Source: Alphaproteobacteria bacterium (GTDB taxonomy: Bacteria > Pseudomonadota > Alphaproteobacteria > Micavibrionales > Micavibrionaceae). Taken from it: DNA of 64,000 nucleotides. Shown in pieces: positions 30,100 through 39,236 of this stretch; the first letter of the stretch is position 1, and the number at the start of each line of letters is the position of its first letter. The position numbers were made by a program, and so were the translations under genes. The DNA lies in contig JABAZY010000037.1 of assembly GCA_018608245.1 (NCBI GenBank), forward strand, positions 1-64,000. The letters run 5' to 3'. The notes beneath the pieces are model-generated. The model ran no database searches and had not been told where the DNA came from. It saw only the letters and a program-made list of their open reading frames with translations.

Positions 30100-30250
30100 T
30101 AGATTCGTATCCTTGAAATTATTAACATATCCTACACAAATAAACGCTCACGTCCAGCCTATATCATGCTGAAAAATCTGCTTTTTCCGCCGGTTTTGGC
30201 TTTTTTAAAGGTTTTTATGGTATTTTGATATTCTGTTAACCTTATTGTTT

Positions 30251-30256
30251 TATAAT
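30251..30256 (+). promoter_or_regulatory. Possible -10 element for the 30303 gene
   Basis: A perfect TATAAT at 30251-30256, in a TTTTATAAT context. The nearest -35-like TTGATA (30225-30230) is 20 nt upstream, longer than ideal, so only the -10 is convincing. Confidence 0.35.
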
Positions 30257-30302
30257 TTAAGGATCGGAAAGTGAAGGCTTTTAGGGGCAAAATTAGGTGA
30301 CG

Positions 30303-31955
30303 ATGGATATTGATAAAATAAAGGAAGTATGTGAACAGACATCAAAGCGCGTTGAAAACGCCTATGATGGCCTTACACTACATTTTGTCATCTACCCTCA
30401 TGGGAAAATGAAAGAGAACATTGCCCTTGCAGAACATGACATTGTTTTGCACCCAGCTGGCGAGACTGCCAGAAAAATCCTACGCCAAAATAATAACGGT
30501 GAAAAATCATCCTTCTTAGGCTTAGCGATTGCCAATGAATCAAAATACTTAGGTCTTAAGAGTAAAGATCACTTAGTCGGACTCTACACGCTTAACACAA
30601 GTGAGTTTAAAGACATGACTGAAGTTAGAGCGCATATTTATCACTCTGCTTGGCATGCGATTGACTTATATGACATTCGTAAAATTCCGCAATATCGTAA
30701 AAAATTCCGCGTAGGCGAAATGATTCCAAAAAGAACAGCCCTTAATTTAAGCAAAGCCAATTTACAGGCAGATGTTTTTTCAATGCTATTAATGGCGTTA
30801 GAAAAAGAAGAACGTGCCATTGATATCTTAGGCGCCCTTCGCGCCAAGCAAGCAGTCACATCAACTATTGGATTTAAAGCTGAAGACTACCCATCAGTCC
30901 TCGCTATTGAATCCTGTAAAGTTGCTTATGCTGATTTACAAGGCTTTAACCTAAGAAAATCTGAGTATATGGCACGCGCACGCGATATTTCAATTGAAAT
31001 TGGTCAAACTTATGATGAAGAAAATATCAGACAATGGTGGAATTTTACGATCCCTGCACAAGACATGGCATGGCGTGATTTCTCACAAGAAGATATTTTG
31101 GGCGCAGCCGTTAATACCAGCTTAGATCCATTTGTACGCTCAACTGGGCTACTTGTATCTGAAACCAGTCATATAGAACCAAGCGAAGCCATTACATTAG
31201 ATAATGGTTATAATGCCTTTCTTGATCCTGATAATAACTTAAACCTGCACCGTGAAATAGTTGATAAAACTTTTGCTGACGCCATTGAACAAGGGATTAA
31301 AGAATCAAGTCACCGCGCACTTCTTAATGCTGCGAACGCACAGAACGAAGCGCTTACGAATGGTAAGATTTTAGGCTGGTGTGCAAATGCATTACAAGAA
31401 GCCGCCGCCGCCTTTGAACGTTCTCTTATTAGTGGTACAGCGCCAGAGCAAGCTGCAAAAATGCAATTTGAAAGCAAGCGCGATGAACCTGAATGGGAAG
31501 ATTTAAAGAAATTAAGCAACACAATTATCGAACAAAAAAGACAAGGCCTGACCATTACAATGGGGCATATTGCAGAAATTTGTAACAACCACATTGCCTT
31601 CTCACCAATGTTAAACGCCGTAACAATGACAATGAAAGATCCTGCTTATATTCAAAAACTTGAAGCAGCGAATGACTTTGGTCTTATTCCTGCCAAACCT
31701 TTGGAGCCAACATTTGCCGGCCCATCAATAAAAGGCCCTGGCCCTAAAGCACCACAAAAAGAACTTGAATATGCAGTGGCACCAACAATGGCTGCCGCGC
31801 GTGCCGCGCCGTCACTTGGTGGCAGTAAATCCAATAATGATGCCGCACGTGCAATGTATCAAAAACATATGGATATAAAGAAAAAGCGTGAAGAAATTCA
31901 ACGCGAACAAGAAATGGAAGCACGTCGCGAAATTGAACGACAAACAGATGAATAA
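30303..31955 (+). CDS. Large hypothetical protein, 550 aa
   Basis: Not recognised. The N-terminal part (about 1-140) looks alpha/beta (LTLHFVIYPHGK, SFLGLAIANESKYLGL, HLVGLYTLNTSEF) and includes a His-rich stretch AHIYHSAWHAIDLYD. The middle is mainly helical. The C-terminus is a Pro/Ala linker followed by a charged coiled-coil tail rich in Lys/Glu/Arg (MDIKKKREEIQREQEMEAR). No signal peptide or membrane span. The ATG at 30303, with AGGTG just before it, is preferred over GTG at 30297. A strong terminator follows. Confidence 0.7.
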   Translation: MDIDKIKEVCEQTSKRVENAYDGLTLHFVIYPHGKMKENIALAEHDIVLHPAGETARKILRQNNNGEKSSFLGLAIANESKYLGLKSKDHLVGLYTLNTSEFKDMTEVRAHIYHSAWHAIDLYDIRKIPQYRKKFRVGEMIPKRTALNLSKANLQADVFSMLLMALEKEERAIDILGALRAKQAVTSTIGFKAEDYPSVLAIESCKVAYADLQGFNLRKSEYMARARDISIEIGQTYDEENIRQWWNFTIPAQDMAWRDFSQEDILGAAVNTSLDPFVRSTGLLVSETSHIEPSEAITLDNGYNAFLDPDNNLNLHREIVDKTFADAIEQGIKESSHRALLNAANAQNEALTNGKILGWCANALQEAAAAFERSLISGTAPEQAAKMQFESKRDEPEWEDLKKLSNTIIEQKRQGLTITMGHIAEICNNHIAFSPMLNAVTMTMKDPAYIQKLEAANDFGLIPAKPLEPTFAGPSIKGPGPKAPQKELEYAVAPTMAAARAAPSLGGSKSNNDAARAMYQKHMDIKKKREEIQREQEMEARREIERQTDE

Positions 31956-31987
31956 TTCAGCAGAAAATAATTAAGGTGTGTAATAGC

Positions 31988-32025
31988 AAAAGCCTCCCTG
32001 TTTTAAAGACAGAGAGGCTTTTTTT
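31988..32025. terminator. Bidirectional intrinsic terminator
   Basis: AAAGCCTC..CTGT and ACAG..GAGGCTTT form a hairpin of about 12 bp with a 7-nt loop, flanked by A and T runs. It can serve both the 30303 gene (plus) and the lipoprotein gene (minus). Confidence 0.85.
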
Positions 32026-32049
32026 AATTCTTAAATTTAGAGAAAGTTA

Positions 32050-32526
32050 TTAACTAACGATTTCCCAAGTACCATCTGCTTGACGACAAGCAATACCAAA
32101 GCCACTTTCTTGCTGACCACCAACATAGATTGTTTGTTGGTATTCACGACAGTAACGTCCTGATGTATCCTGACCATCACGCACAGGTGTTACAACACCA
32201 CGGTTACCTGATTCAGGGTTGTTCCAAGAAATTTCATCTCCGATTGGTGCGCTATGTGCTTCGTAGTTTGCACGTTGTGCATAAGCAACGTCAGCTTTAT
32301 CCAATGAACGACCTACTTCACTTCCGACTAGGCCACCTAAAAGTACACCAATACCAGTTGCCCATAATTGACCACTACCGTTTCCGACTTTTGAGCCTAA
32401 AACGCCACCTAATACAGCGCCAGCACCAGCACCTACAGTTTGTTTTGTACCTGCGCCTTGGAAGCTTTCACACCCAGCTAGTCCAACAGATGCAATCAAT
32501 GCCATTGTTAATATAATTTTTTTCAT
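32050..32526 (-). CDS. 17-kDa-antigen-type glycine-zipper lipoprotein
   Basis: A 158-aa outer-membrane lipoprotein. The signal MKKIILTMALIASVGLAGCES has lipobox LAGC. The mature part has a glycine zipper (GAGAGAVLGGVLGSKVG and GIGVLLGGLVGSEVGRSLDK), then a C-terminal domain with RYCREYQQTIYVGG and CRQADGTWEIVS, the layout of the Rickettsia 17-kDa surface antigen family. Role probably envelope-structural. It is monocistronic, ending at the shared terminator. Confidence 0.9.
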   Translation of the reverse strand: MKKIILTMALIASVGLAGCESFQGAGTKQTVGAGAGAVLGGVLGSKVGNGSGQLWATGIGVLLGGLVGSEVGRSLDKADVAYAQRANYEAHSAPIGDEISWNNPESGNRGVVTPVRDGQDTSGRYCREYQQTIYVGGQQESGFGIACRQADGTWEIVS

Positions 32527-32628
32527 AACGATTACCGCCTTTCATATATTGCGATTTTTATAATTACCGTTAAGGTAAGCAAAAAATTAGGTTAAATAAA
32601 GGCTTTAATAAGGGAAAAACACATAAAA

Positions 32629-33255
32629 ATGACGAAAAGTGACAACAAAGAGGCGCCAGAAGGATTTGAAGCCCCAGAAAATCCATATGATTTATTCAAA
32701 GATTGGCTAACGCTCGCGGAAGATAATGAGATTAATGATCCAAACGCCATGTGCCTTGCCACGGCCACACCTGATGGAAAACCAAGTGCGCGCATGGTAC
32801 TACTTAAAGGTTTAGATGAGCGTGGGTTTGTGTTCTATACTAATGACACTAGCCGTAAGGGTGAACAGATTAATGAGAATAAAAACGCTGCCATCTGTTT
32901 TCACTGGAAGACACTACAAAAGCAAGTGCGCGTTGAAGGTGTTATTGAACAGGTAAGCGCAGAAGAAGCTGATAAATATTATAACACACGTCACCGCGGT
33001 AGTCGTGTTGGTGCATGGGCATCAAAGCAGTCGCAAGAATTGGGTAGTTATGATGAATTGAAAAAATTTGTTGAAGGTTACGAAGAAGAATTTAAAGATA
33101 GAGAAACGATTCCCCGCCCACCCTATTGGAACGGCTTTCGTCTCAAACCAAACTATATAGAGTTTTGGATTGATGGCGAATATAGGTTACACCAACGTTA
33201 CCTATACGAGCCAGATGGTAACGGTGGTTGGACAACAAAAATGTTATACCCGTAA
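32629..33255 (+). CDS. pdxH: Pyridoxine/pyridoxamine 5'-phosphate oxidase
   Basis: PdxH oxidises PNP or PMP to pyridoxal phosphate using FMN. The 208-aa protein shows ATATPDGKPSARMVLLKG (FMN-binding), FYTNDTSRKGEQINEN, CFHWKTLQKQVRVEG, the substrate loop HRGSRVGAWASKQSQ and the C-terminal IEFWIDGEYRLHQRYLYEP. All are standard. It lies downstream of aroC/fabI in a neighbourhood common in alphaproteobacteria. Confidence 0.96.
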   Translation: MTKSDNKEAPEGFEAPENPYDLFKDWLTLAEDNEINDPNAMCLATATPDGKPSARMVLLKGLDERGFVFYTNDTSRKGEQINENKNAAICFHWKTLQKQVRVEGVIEQVSAEEADKYYNTRHRGSRVGAWASKQSQELGSYDELKKFVEGYEEEFKDRETIPRPPYWNGFRLKPNYIEFWIDGEYRLHQRYLYEPDGNGGWTTKMLYP

Positions 33256-33265
33256 GTGAGGAAAC

Positions 33266-33520
33266 ATGACTAAAAAGAAGATTATGATTGGCGTGGTTGC
33301 TTTGCTTTTAGTCCTAGGTGGTATGGGTGTGTATTTATATCCAGCTGAAAAAGAGTTGGATTACAAAAAAATATACACTGCAGAAGAATTGAGTGCTTTA
33401 TCAGTGGCTGATCGAGAAGAAATTCGCAATAGAAAACTTTGTTCTAATGATGGGGTTGATACTAGCGAACCTCACGGGGATGTAGGGCACATAGGTATAG
33501 ATTGTAGTAAATATAAATAA
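33266..33520 (+). CDS. Small membrane-anchored or exported protein, 84 aa
   Basis: Not recognised. MTKKKIMIGVVALLLVLGGMGVYLY is a membrane anchor or uncleaved signal. The exported part has an ELSALSVADREEIRNRKLC segment and ends with DCSKYK. The same arrangement, ending in LDCSKYDK, occurs in the 133-aa protein at 59055, so these are probably distant paralogues with a conserved Cys pair. GAGG precedes the ATG, and the gene lies between pdxH and htpG. Confidence 0.6.
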   Translation: MTKKKIMIGVVALLLVLGGMGVYLYPAEKELDYKKIYTAEELSALSVADREEIRNRKLCSNDGVDTSEPHGDVGHIGIDCSKYK

Positions 33521-33545
33521 TAAGTAAAATTAATTAGAGGAAAAA

Positions 33546-35501
33546 ATGGCTGAAGCAAAAATGAAGAATGAAGAAAACAACAATGACGAAACAATGAATT
33601 TTGAAACCGATGTTTCAAGATTACTGGATATTGTGACGAACGCGCTTTATTCAAACCGTGATGTTTTTTTACGTGAGCTAATTTCAAACTCCGCAGATGC
33701 GTGTGATCGTTTACGTTATCAGGCTTTGCAAGATGACAAGCTCACCAAAGGTAGTGCGCCGTTTCATATTCGCCTTTTAACCACCATTAAAAACCCAAAT
33801 CTTACAATCGTCGATAATGGTATTGGGATGAACCGCGAAGAATTAATTAGCAACCTCGGCACTATCGCCCGTTCAGGCACAGCCGCGATTTTAGAAAATC
33901 TAAAAAACCAAGGTCAAGAAAAAGACATGAACTTGATTGGTCAGTTCGGTGTTGGTTTCTACGCCAGCTTCATGATTGCGCACAAGGTTGAAGTGGTCAG
34001 CCAAAAGGCAGGTGAGCCAGAAACATGGTATTGGGAATCTGATGGTAAAACAGGATTCACTATCCGCGAAGCCAATGATGATGAAAAAGCTTGGTTAACA
34101 GATGCTCACGGAACAGCCATTCGCCTGCACGTGAACTCTGACTCAACTGATTATTTATTGGAAGATGAGATTAAACGTATTGTTCTAGAATATTCCGACC
34201 ATGTTGAAGTGCCAATTTATTTCAACAAGCCAGAAGAAGGTAAGGAAGACGAGCAAGCACCGATCAATGCCGCGAGCGCCCTTTGGACTCGCCCAAAAAG
34301 TGAAATCACTCAAGAACAATATAATGAATTTTATCACCATACTGGGCAGCTCTTTGATGACCCCATCATGACAACGCATTGGACAGCAGAAGGTGTTATT
34401 GAATATACAGCATTGTTGTTTATTCCGACAATGCGTCCGTGGGATTTGTATGACCCTGACCGTAAAACGGCGCTACGTCTCTATGTTAAGCGTGTGTTTA
34501 TCACTGATAAATTGGACACCCTTCTGCACCCTTGGTTACGTTTTGTGAAAGGTATTGTGGACTCACAAGACCTACCGTTAAACATTAGCCGTGAAATGTT
34601 GCAATCTAATCCTGTTGTTCACAAAATCCGTAATGGTGTGACCAAGAAAATTTTGAGTGAAATTCAGAAACTGTCTGAAAAAGATGAAGAAGCATTTGAC
34701 ACTTTATGGGGTCAATTTGGCGCCGTGTTAAAAGAAGGTCTGTATGATGCGATTGAACATCGCCCAGACTTATTCAAAATTTGCCGTTTTAATTCGACCA
34801 ATAAAGATGCGCCAATGACTAGCCTTGATGAGTATATTGAGCGTATGAAAGATGGGCAGGACACTATCTATTATATCACGGGTGAAAACGCCGAGAGCCT
34901 GTCACGCTCACCGCAGATCGAAGGGTTAATTTCTCGCGGTATTGAAGTGTTGCTGATGACTGACACCGTGGATGAATTTTGGTTACAACAAGTCAAAGAT
35001 TACAAGGAAAAGAAATTTAAATCTGTGACGCAAGGAAACATCAATCTTGATGAATTCAGCGACGACAAAGATTCTGATGCCAAAAATGACAACGAAGAAA
35101 CAGCCAGCGATGATGATAAGGAAATGGACGCATTAACGCTAATGCTTCAAACACAATTGGCTGAGCAAGTTAACCGCGTGCGTGTATCAAAACGCCTAAC
35201 GGAATCCCCAGTCTGTTTAGTGGCGGATGATGGTGGTGTTGATATGCACATGGAAAAAGTGCTGAAACTTCAACAAAAATATGAGCCAAGTAATAAGCCC
35301 GTTTTAGAAATTAATCCAACACATCCATTGATTAAAAAGATGGCTAATATGGTGAGCAAAGACGCAGAGCAAGAAACGCTAAAAGACACAGCGCTATTGT
35401 TAATGGATCAAGCGCTAATCATCCAAGGCGACAGCGTAACCGACCCCGCCGCCTTCGCGAAACGCATGGCAAGTTTTATTGAGAAGGGATTGGGGTCTTA
35501 A
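33546..35501 (+). CDS. htpG: Molecular chaperone HtpG (Hsp90)
   Basis: HtpG is the bacterial Hsp90, an ATP-driven dimeric chaperone. The 651-aa protein has the GHKL ATPase domain (FLRELISNSADACDRLRYQ, DNGIGM, IGQFGVGFYASFM), the middle domain (LPLNISREMLQSNPV) and the C-terminal dimerisation domain. An acidic low-complexity stretch (about residues 505-530, rich in Asp, Asn, Glu) lies at the start of the C-domain. AGAGG precedes the ATG. Confidence 0.97.
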   Translation: MAEAKMKNEENNNDETMNFETDVSRLLDIVTNALYSNRDVFLRELISNSADACDRLRYQALQDDKLTKGSAPFHIRLLTTIKNPNLTIVDNGIGMNREELISNLGTIARSGTAAILENLKNQGQEKDMNLIGQFGVGFYASFMIAHKVEVVSQKAGEPETWYWESDGKTGFTIREANDDEKAWLTDAHGTAIRLHVNSDSTDYLLEDEIKRIVLEYSDHVEVPIYFNKPEEGKEDEQAPINAASALWTRPKSEITQEQYNEFYHHTGQLFDDPIMTTHWTAEGVIEYTALLFIPTMRPWDLYDPDRKTALRLYVKRVFITDKLDTLLHPWLRFVKGIVDSQDLPLNISREMLQSNPVVHKIRNGVTKKILSEIQKLSEKDEEAFDTLWGQFGAVLKEGLYDAIEHRPDLFKICRFNSTNKDAPMTSLDEYIERMKDGQDTIYYITGENAESLSRSPQIEGLISRGIEVLLMTDTVDEFWLQQVKDYKEKKFKSVTQGNINLDEFSDDKDSDAKNDNEETASDDDKEMDALTLMLQTQLAEQVNRVRVSKRLTESPVCLVADDGGVDMHMEKVLKLQQKYEPSNKPVLEINPTHPLIKKMANMVSKDAEQETLKDTALLLMDQALIIQGDSVTDPAAFAKRMASFIEKGLGS

Positions 35502-35511
35502 TAGAGCAACC

Positions 35512-36033
35512 ATGACTAGAAAAAGAAAATTCAATTTATCACTTATCATTATTACACTGCTAGTTATTGCATTCGATCAATATATGAAAGCGACGTGGGA
35601 TCACAGTGTCGTTGCAAATGAATACCAACGATATATTATTTATTATAAAGATGGCAACCGTAAAACATTGGATAGTAAAGAGCTGGACGCAATTCCTGCT
35701 AAATATTAAAAACCTCTGAAAATTATCAAAAAGAGCAATCAATACCTTTGGGGTGATGTTGTTTTAACGAAGTCAGCGCGTTGGTTTATATTACATGAAG
35801 GTTTAATCGGGGAGACGTCAAACGCGAAAATTGAAGAAACTGTCTTTGTTAATGATAGCGGATCTATAAAAGTTAGAGTTGCCAGTGGTGGTTATATCAA
35901 AAATTCTTGTAAGCCTTATAATAGAGAGGGAAATGCCGCTGTTCATTATCAACTTGATAATGGTGAGAGGTTACAATTAAAGACAAACGTAATGGTCTAT
36001 GAAAATATTATACAATTTATATTATGTAGATAA
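35512..36033 (+). pseudogene. Gene interrupted by an in-frame TAA (65 + 107 codons)
   Basis: An ATG at 35512 opens a 65-codon frame with a membrane anchor (FNLSLIIITLLVIAFDQY) that ends with TAA at 35707-35709. The same frame then continues open for another 107 codons to TAA at 36031-36033 with no start codon near its beginning (QYLWGDVVLTKSARWFILHE, SGSIKVRVASGGYIKNSC). Reading through the first stop gives a 173-residue exported protein with a single anchor. I infer a nonsense mutation, or a sequencing error, in a membrane-anchored unknown protein. A functional 65-aa protein cannot be excluded. Confidence 0.6.
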
Positions 36034-36067
36034 TTTAAAAAAAGTTCAGGTTCGTAATTTTTACTTC

Positions 36068-36150
36068 CGTCATTGCGAGCGTAGCGTGGCAATCCAGTGA
36101 TTTAAGGAAAGATTCTGGATTGCTTCGTCATTACATTCCTCGCAATGGCG
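36068..36150. repeat. MITE-like palindromic repeat
   Basis: An 83-bp imperfect palindrome. CATTGCGAG pairs with CTCGCAATG at the ends, and GCAATCCAG with CTGGATTGC inside. Very similar ~100-bp elements (CGTCATTGCGAGCG...GCAATCCAG) are widespread in proteobacterial intergenic regions. No transposase is encoded. Confidence 0.85.
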
Positions 36151-36164
36151 TATTAAAAATTTAA

Positions 36165-36581
36165 TTAAACGTAACGGCGTTGCATTTCTTCGATGTCGTC
36201 GTCGGAGAATTCGAAGTTTGTGGCTAGTTCTTCGATCATCGCTTCGCGGATAATCGTGCTTAGTTCTTCGCCTGTTTCGCACCAGACATCTAATAAGGCG
36301 CGACGATATAAGACAAGTGCATCGTCATCATTCGCGCTTTTCTTTTCAACGCCTGGGGTTAATTGTTTACCGCCCTTAAATAACGCCAATAAATCATAAG
36401 GGTGGTCGAGGTCTAAATCGCTCTCCGTTGCTTCATCTGCAATGTCTTCAATTTGGATAACAACTTCTTCACAAAGCTCAGCCAGCTCATCTGGTAAATT
36501 CTCAATCTGTTCCAACGCGATGACGTTAATGTCATCAGCACTTGGCGCTGTCGAAAAGTTCATGATGATTTGCTGTCCCAT
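36165..36581 (-). CDS. Zincin-like metallopeptidase homologue lacking its HExxH histidines
   Basis: A 138-aa member of the small zincin family (PF06262-type). Family features are kept: ENLPDELAELCEEVVIQIEDIAD, HPYDLLALFKGGKQLTPG, LVLYRRALLDVWCETGEELSTIIR and FSDDDIEEM. In usual members the stretch before FSDDDxE reads HEIGHHFG; here it is EELATNFE, so both zinc-binding His residues are replaced while the Glu stays. The protein should not bind catalytic zinc, making it a likely pseudoenzyme. The C-terminus RRYV follows directly. Confidence 0.82.
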   Translation of the reverse strand: MGQQIIMNFSTAPSADDINVIALEQIENLPDELAELCEEVVIQIEDIADEATESDLDLDHPYDLLALFKGGKQLTPGVEKKSANDDDALVLYRRALLDVWCETGEELSTIIREAMIEELATNFEFSDDDIEEMQRRYV

Positions 36582-36798
36582 TTAAGAGAGCCCTACCCGT
36601 TATTATTGATTCTGTAATATGATTTTAAGCCCAATTTAAGCGCTTGCCAATGCCTTATACAATATTCATCCACCTGCATAGACGTTATGTGCAATACATA
36701 TGTATATTTATGACCAATAAGTTAAAATTATTTAAGAAACATTAACTATTTCATGCTATTCTGTTTAGTCAATTGGGTAATACACTGGGAAAGTATCT

Positions 36799-36975
36799 AT
36801 GGAATTAAATTCAGCCGTTGCGGCTCAAATCCAACAAACTAAGCAAAATGCAACGACCAGCTTCATTAAACAGAATGCTGATGCTGAGGCTCAGATTGCT
36901 GATGTTTTAACAGATTCTATTTCCCGCGTTCCAAATTCACCCGTTCGTGGTGTCAATGTGGATATTAACGCTTAA
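36799..36975 (+). CDS. Small conserved-looking protein, 58 aa
   Basis: A 58-aa frame starts at ATG 36799 with GGGAAAG upstream and ends at 36975, just before the convergent rbsK. The product has a helical part (SAVAAQIQQTKQNATTSFIK and DAEAQIADVLTDSI) followed by VPNSPVRGVNVDINA. The overall form recalls YjfB-type small motility-associated proteins (an 'xxLK.ADAEAQ' helix and a short tail), but I cannot confirm this. Codon use is like its neighbours. Confidence 0.55.
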   Translation: MELNSAVAAQIQQTKQNATTSFIKQNADAEAQIADVLTDSISRVPNSPVRGVNVDINA

Positions 36976-36979
36976 GGCT

Positions 36980-37924
36980 TTAAACACCTATCTTTTGAAC
37001 TTTCGGAAAATTTTCTAACTTCTTTTCTATATCCGCTAAATATGGGTAGGCTTCTTGTGTGCCCTCACTCAAGCAAGACAATCCAGAAGCCACTGTTGCC
37101 ATACGTAGAGAATCCGAAAATAATTTTTTCTGATCTAAGCCAGCTGCGAATGTGCCACAAAAACAATCCCCAGCACCCGTCGTATCAATAACTTGATCAC
37201 CCAAATCAATTGAGGGTACTACCCACCCGACACCATTGGGTTGAACCGCAATAACCTCTTTTGGTCCTTGGGTAATAATACAAGTTAAATCGCCTTGCTT
37301 GGCAAAAATGGCCGCTAGTTTTTTTGCGTCTTTTTTAATGTCTAGCCCAAGGCTTTTGCCTAATTGCTCCGCCTCGATGCTATTCACGATTAAATAATCA
37401 ACATCTTCCAAAATATCTTTTGAAATTTCCGCGACAGGCGCCAAATTTAAAATAATTGTAGAGCCCTTTGCTTTCGCATTTTTTATAACTTGTTTAGTTT
37501 GCTCGACAGGCACTTCCATTTGTACGAGCAAGGTTTTTTCGTCGTTGAAAATATCGACTGGTGCTTGCTCAGCATTAATTTGCGTATTTGCACCAGAGGA
37601 AATAATGATCTGACTTTCACCTTTTGCGTCACGAATTACAGAGGCCATCCCCGTTGGTAAATCCTCAGAGGTTGCGACGCCAGAGGTCATGACTTCGTTA
37701 CGTTTCAGGTGGGTTAATACCCGCATACCCATGCCATCGTCACCGACCTTGCCCACTATGGCTGTCTTTGACCCTAATCTGGCGGCTGCGAAAGCTTGGT
37801 TTGCGCCTTTACCGCCGGGAAGCAATGTATAGCTTGAGGAAAGCGTTGTTTCTCCTGCTTTTGGGAACTTCTTCACCCGCAGATTATGATCCATATGTAT
37901 TGAGCCAAAGACGATTATCATCAC
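36980..37924 (-). CDS. rbsK: Ribokinase
   Basis: A 314-aa PfkB-family sugar kinase. The N-terminal GSIHMDHNLRV, PGGKGANQAFAAARLG and the catalytic DTTGAGDCFCGTFAAGL are ribokinase-like; the ATP loop TQGPKEV is present. Ribokinase phosphorylates ribose at O5 for the pentose phosphate pathway; the sugar specificity is inferred from overall resemblance. A second PfkB enzyme at 43029 is of the adenosine-kinase type. Confidence 0.85.
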   Translation of the reverse strand: MMIIVFGSIHMDHNLRVKKFPKAGETTLSSSYTLLPGGKGANQAFAAARLGSKTAIVGKVGDDGMGMRVLTHLKRNEVMTSGVATSEDLPTGMASVIRDAKGESQIIISSGANTQINAEQAPVDIFNDEKTLLVQMEVPVEQTKQVIKNAKAKGSTIILNLAPVAEISKDILEDVDYLIVNSIEAEQLGKSLGLDIKKDAKKLAAIFAKQGDLTCIITQGPKEVIAVQPNGVGWVVPSIDLGDQVIDTTGAGDCFCGTFAAGLDQKKLFSDSLRMATVASGLSCLSEGTQEAYPYLADIEKKLENFPKVQKIGV

Positions 37925-38007
37925 TAAATTCCTTATTTTTCTAGCCCTACTATAGACTTTTAGGTCAAAGATTGAAATAACTAGGCTGAAATTATAAAGA
38001 ATAAATA

Positions 38008-39234
38008 ATGATGCATAATTATAACAAGATTTTTGAACAGCATTTACACGACCTTAAACAGGAAGGGCATTACCGCGTTTTTGCGACCCTAGAGCGCCAA
38101 TCAGGCAACTTTCCACATGCTTATTACCATGATGAAAATGGCACGCGCAAGCAAGTAACCATTTGGTGTTCCAATGACTATTTGGGCATGGGACAAAATA
38201 AGTCTGTGCAACAAGCGATGCATGATGCGATTGATCAATATGGTGCGGGCGCAGGTGGTACGCGTAATATTTCTGGTACGCAGAAACTACATTGCGATCT
38301 TGAGGCATCACTGGCTGATTTACACAGTAAAGAATCTGCGATTACGTTTACCTCTGGCTACACCGCCAATGTTGGTGCGCTGAGTACGTTAATTAATTTA
38401 CTCGATAATCCGATTGTTTTTTCTGATGCGTTAAATCATGCATCAATGATTCATGGTATACGCTCGGGCAATGCTCAGAAAAGAATATTTAATCATAATG
38501 ATCTGGCACATTTAGAAGCATTGTTAAAAGAAGCACCTATTGATGCGCAAAAAATTATTGCGTTTGAGTCTGTTTATTCAATGGAAGGCGACATTGCACC
38601 TATCAAAGAAATTTGTGATTTGGCGGATAAATATAATGCTATGACTTATCTGGACGAAGTTCATGCGGTTGGCCTTTATGGCTCTAACGGTGGTGGTATC
38701 GCGCAGATGCGTGGGTTGTTGGATCGTATAGATATTATCGAAGGTACGTTCGGCAAAGCTTATGGGTTAATGGGTGGATTTGTGACTGGTACACAGGCGA
38801 TGATTGATGCTATTCGCTCCTTCTCCTCCAGCTTTATTTTTACGACCGCCCTACCGCCAGCGATTTTGGCAGGTGCGCTTGCGAGTGTTGAGCATTTAAA
38901 GGTGTCAGAAATCGAACGTAAAACGGCGCATATTAATGCGCGTTATCTTAAGGACGCGTTAGAAGAAAATGACCTGCCTTACCTACAAGGCGATAGCCAC
39001 ATCGTGCCATTAATTGTTGGTGATGCGGTTTGTTGCAAGGCCGTGACGGATATTTTATTGAACGACTATGATATTTACGTGCAACCCATTAATTATCCGA
39101 CAGTCCCCAAAGGCACAGAACGTATGCGCCTAACCGCGACAGCCGCGCATACAAAAGATGACATTGATAAAATGGTTTCTGCTCTTACTGAGCTATATCA
39201 AGAGCATAGAATTTTAGAACGGATGGCAGGTTAG
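38008..39234 (+). CDS. hemA: 5-aminolevulinate synthase
   Basis: ALAS condenses glycine with succinyl-CoA to 5-aminolevulinate (Shemin pathway), the first step of tetrapyrrole synthesis; it is typical of alphaproteobacteria. The 408-aa PLP enzyme shows [36 protein letters not shown] and the Schiff-base Lys in [14 protein letters not shown]. No 5' repeats or Fnr-type site were noticed. The next gene starts 3 nt after the stop. Confidence 0.96.
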   Translation: MMHNYNKIFEQHLHDLKQEGHYRVFATLERQSGNFPHAYYHDENGTRKQVTIWCSNDYLGMGQNKSVQQAMHDAIDQYGAGAGGTRNISGTQKLHCDLEASLADLHSKESAITFTSGYTANVGALSTLINLLDNPIVFSDALNHASMIHGIRSGNAQKRIFNHNDLAHLEALLKEAPIDAQKIIAFESVYSMEGDIAPIKEICDLADKYNAMTYLDEVHAVGLYGSNGGGIAQMRGLLDRIDIIEGTFGKAYGLMGGFVTGTQAMIDAIRSFSSSFIFTTALPPAILAGALASVEHLKVSEIERKTAHINARYLKDALEENDLPYLQGDSHIVPLIVGDAVCCKAVTDILLNDYDIYVQPINYPTVPKGTERMRLTATAAHTKDDIDKMVSALTELYQEHRILERMAG

Positions 39235-39236
39235 TT

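Noticed and set aside
35707-35709. Programmed stop-codon read-through or selenocysteine/pyrrolysine-like recoding
   Set aside because: The two interrupted frames use different stops (TAA and TAG), and no recoding element was seen. Decay is simpler.
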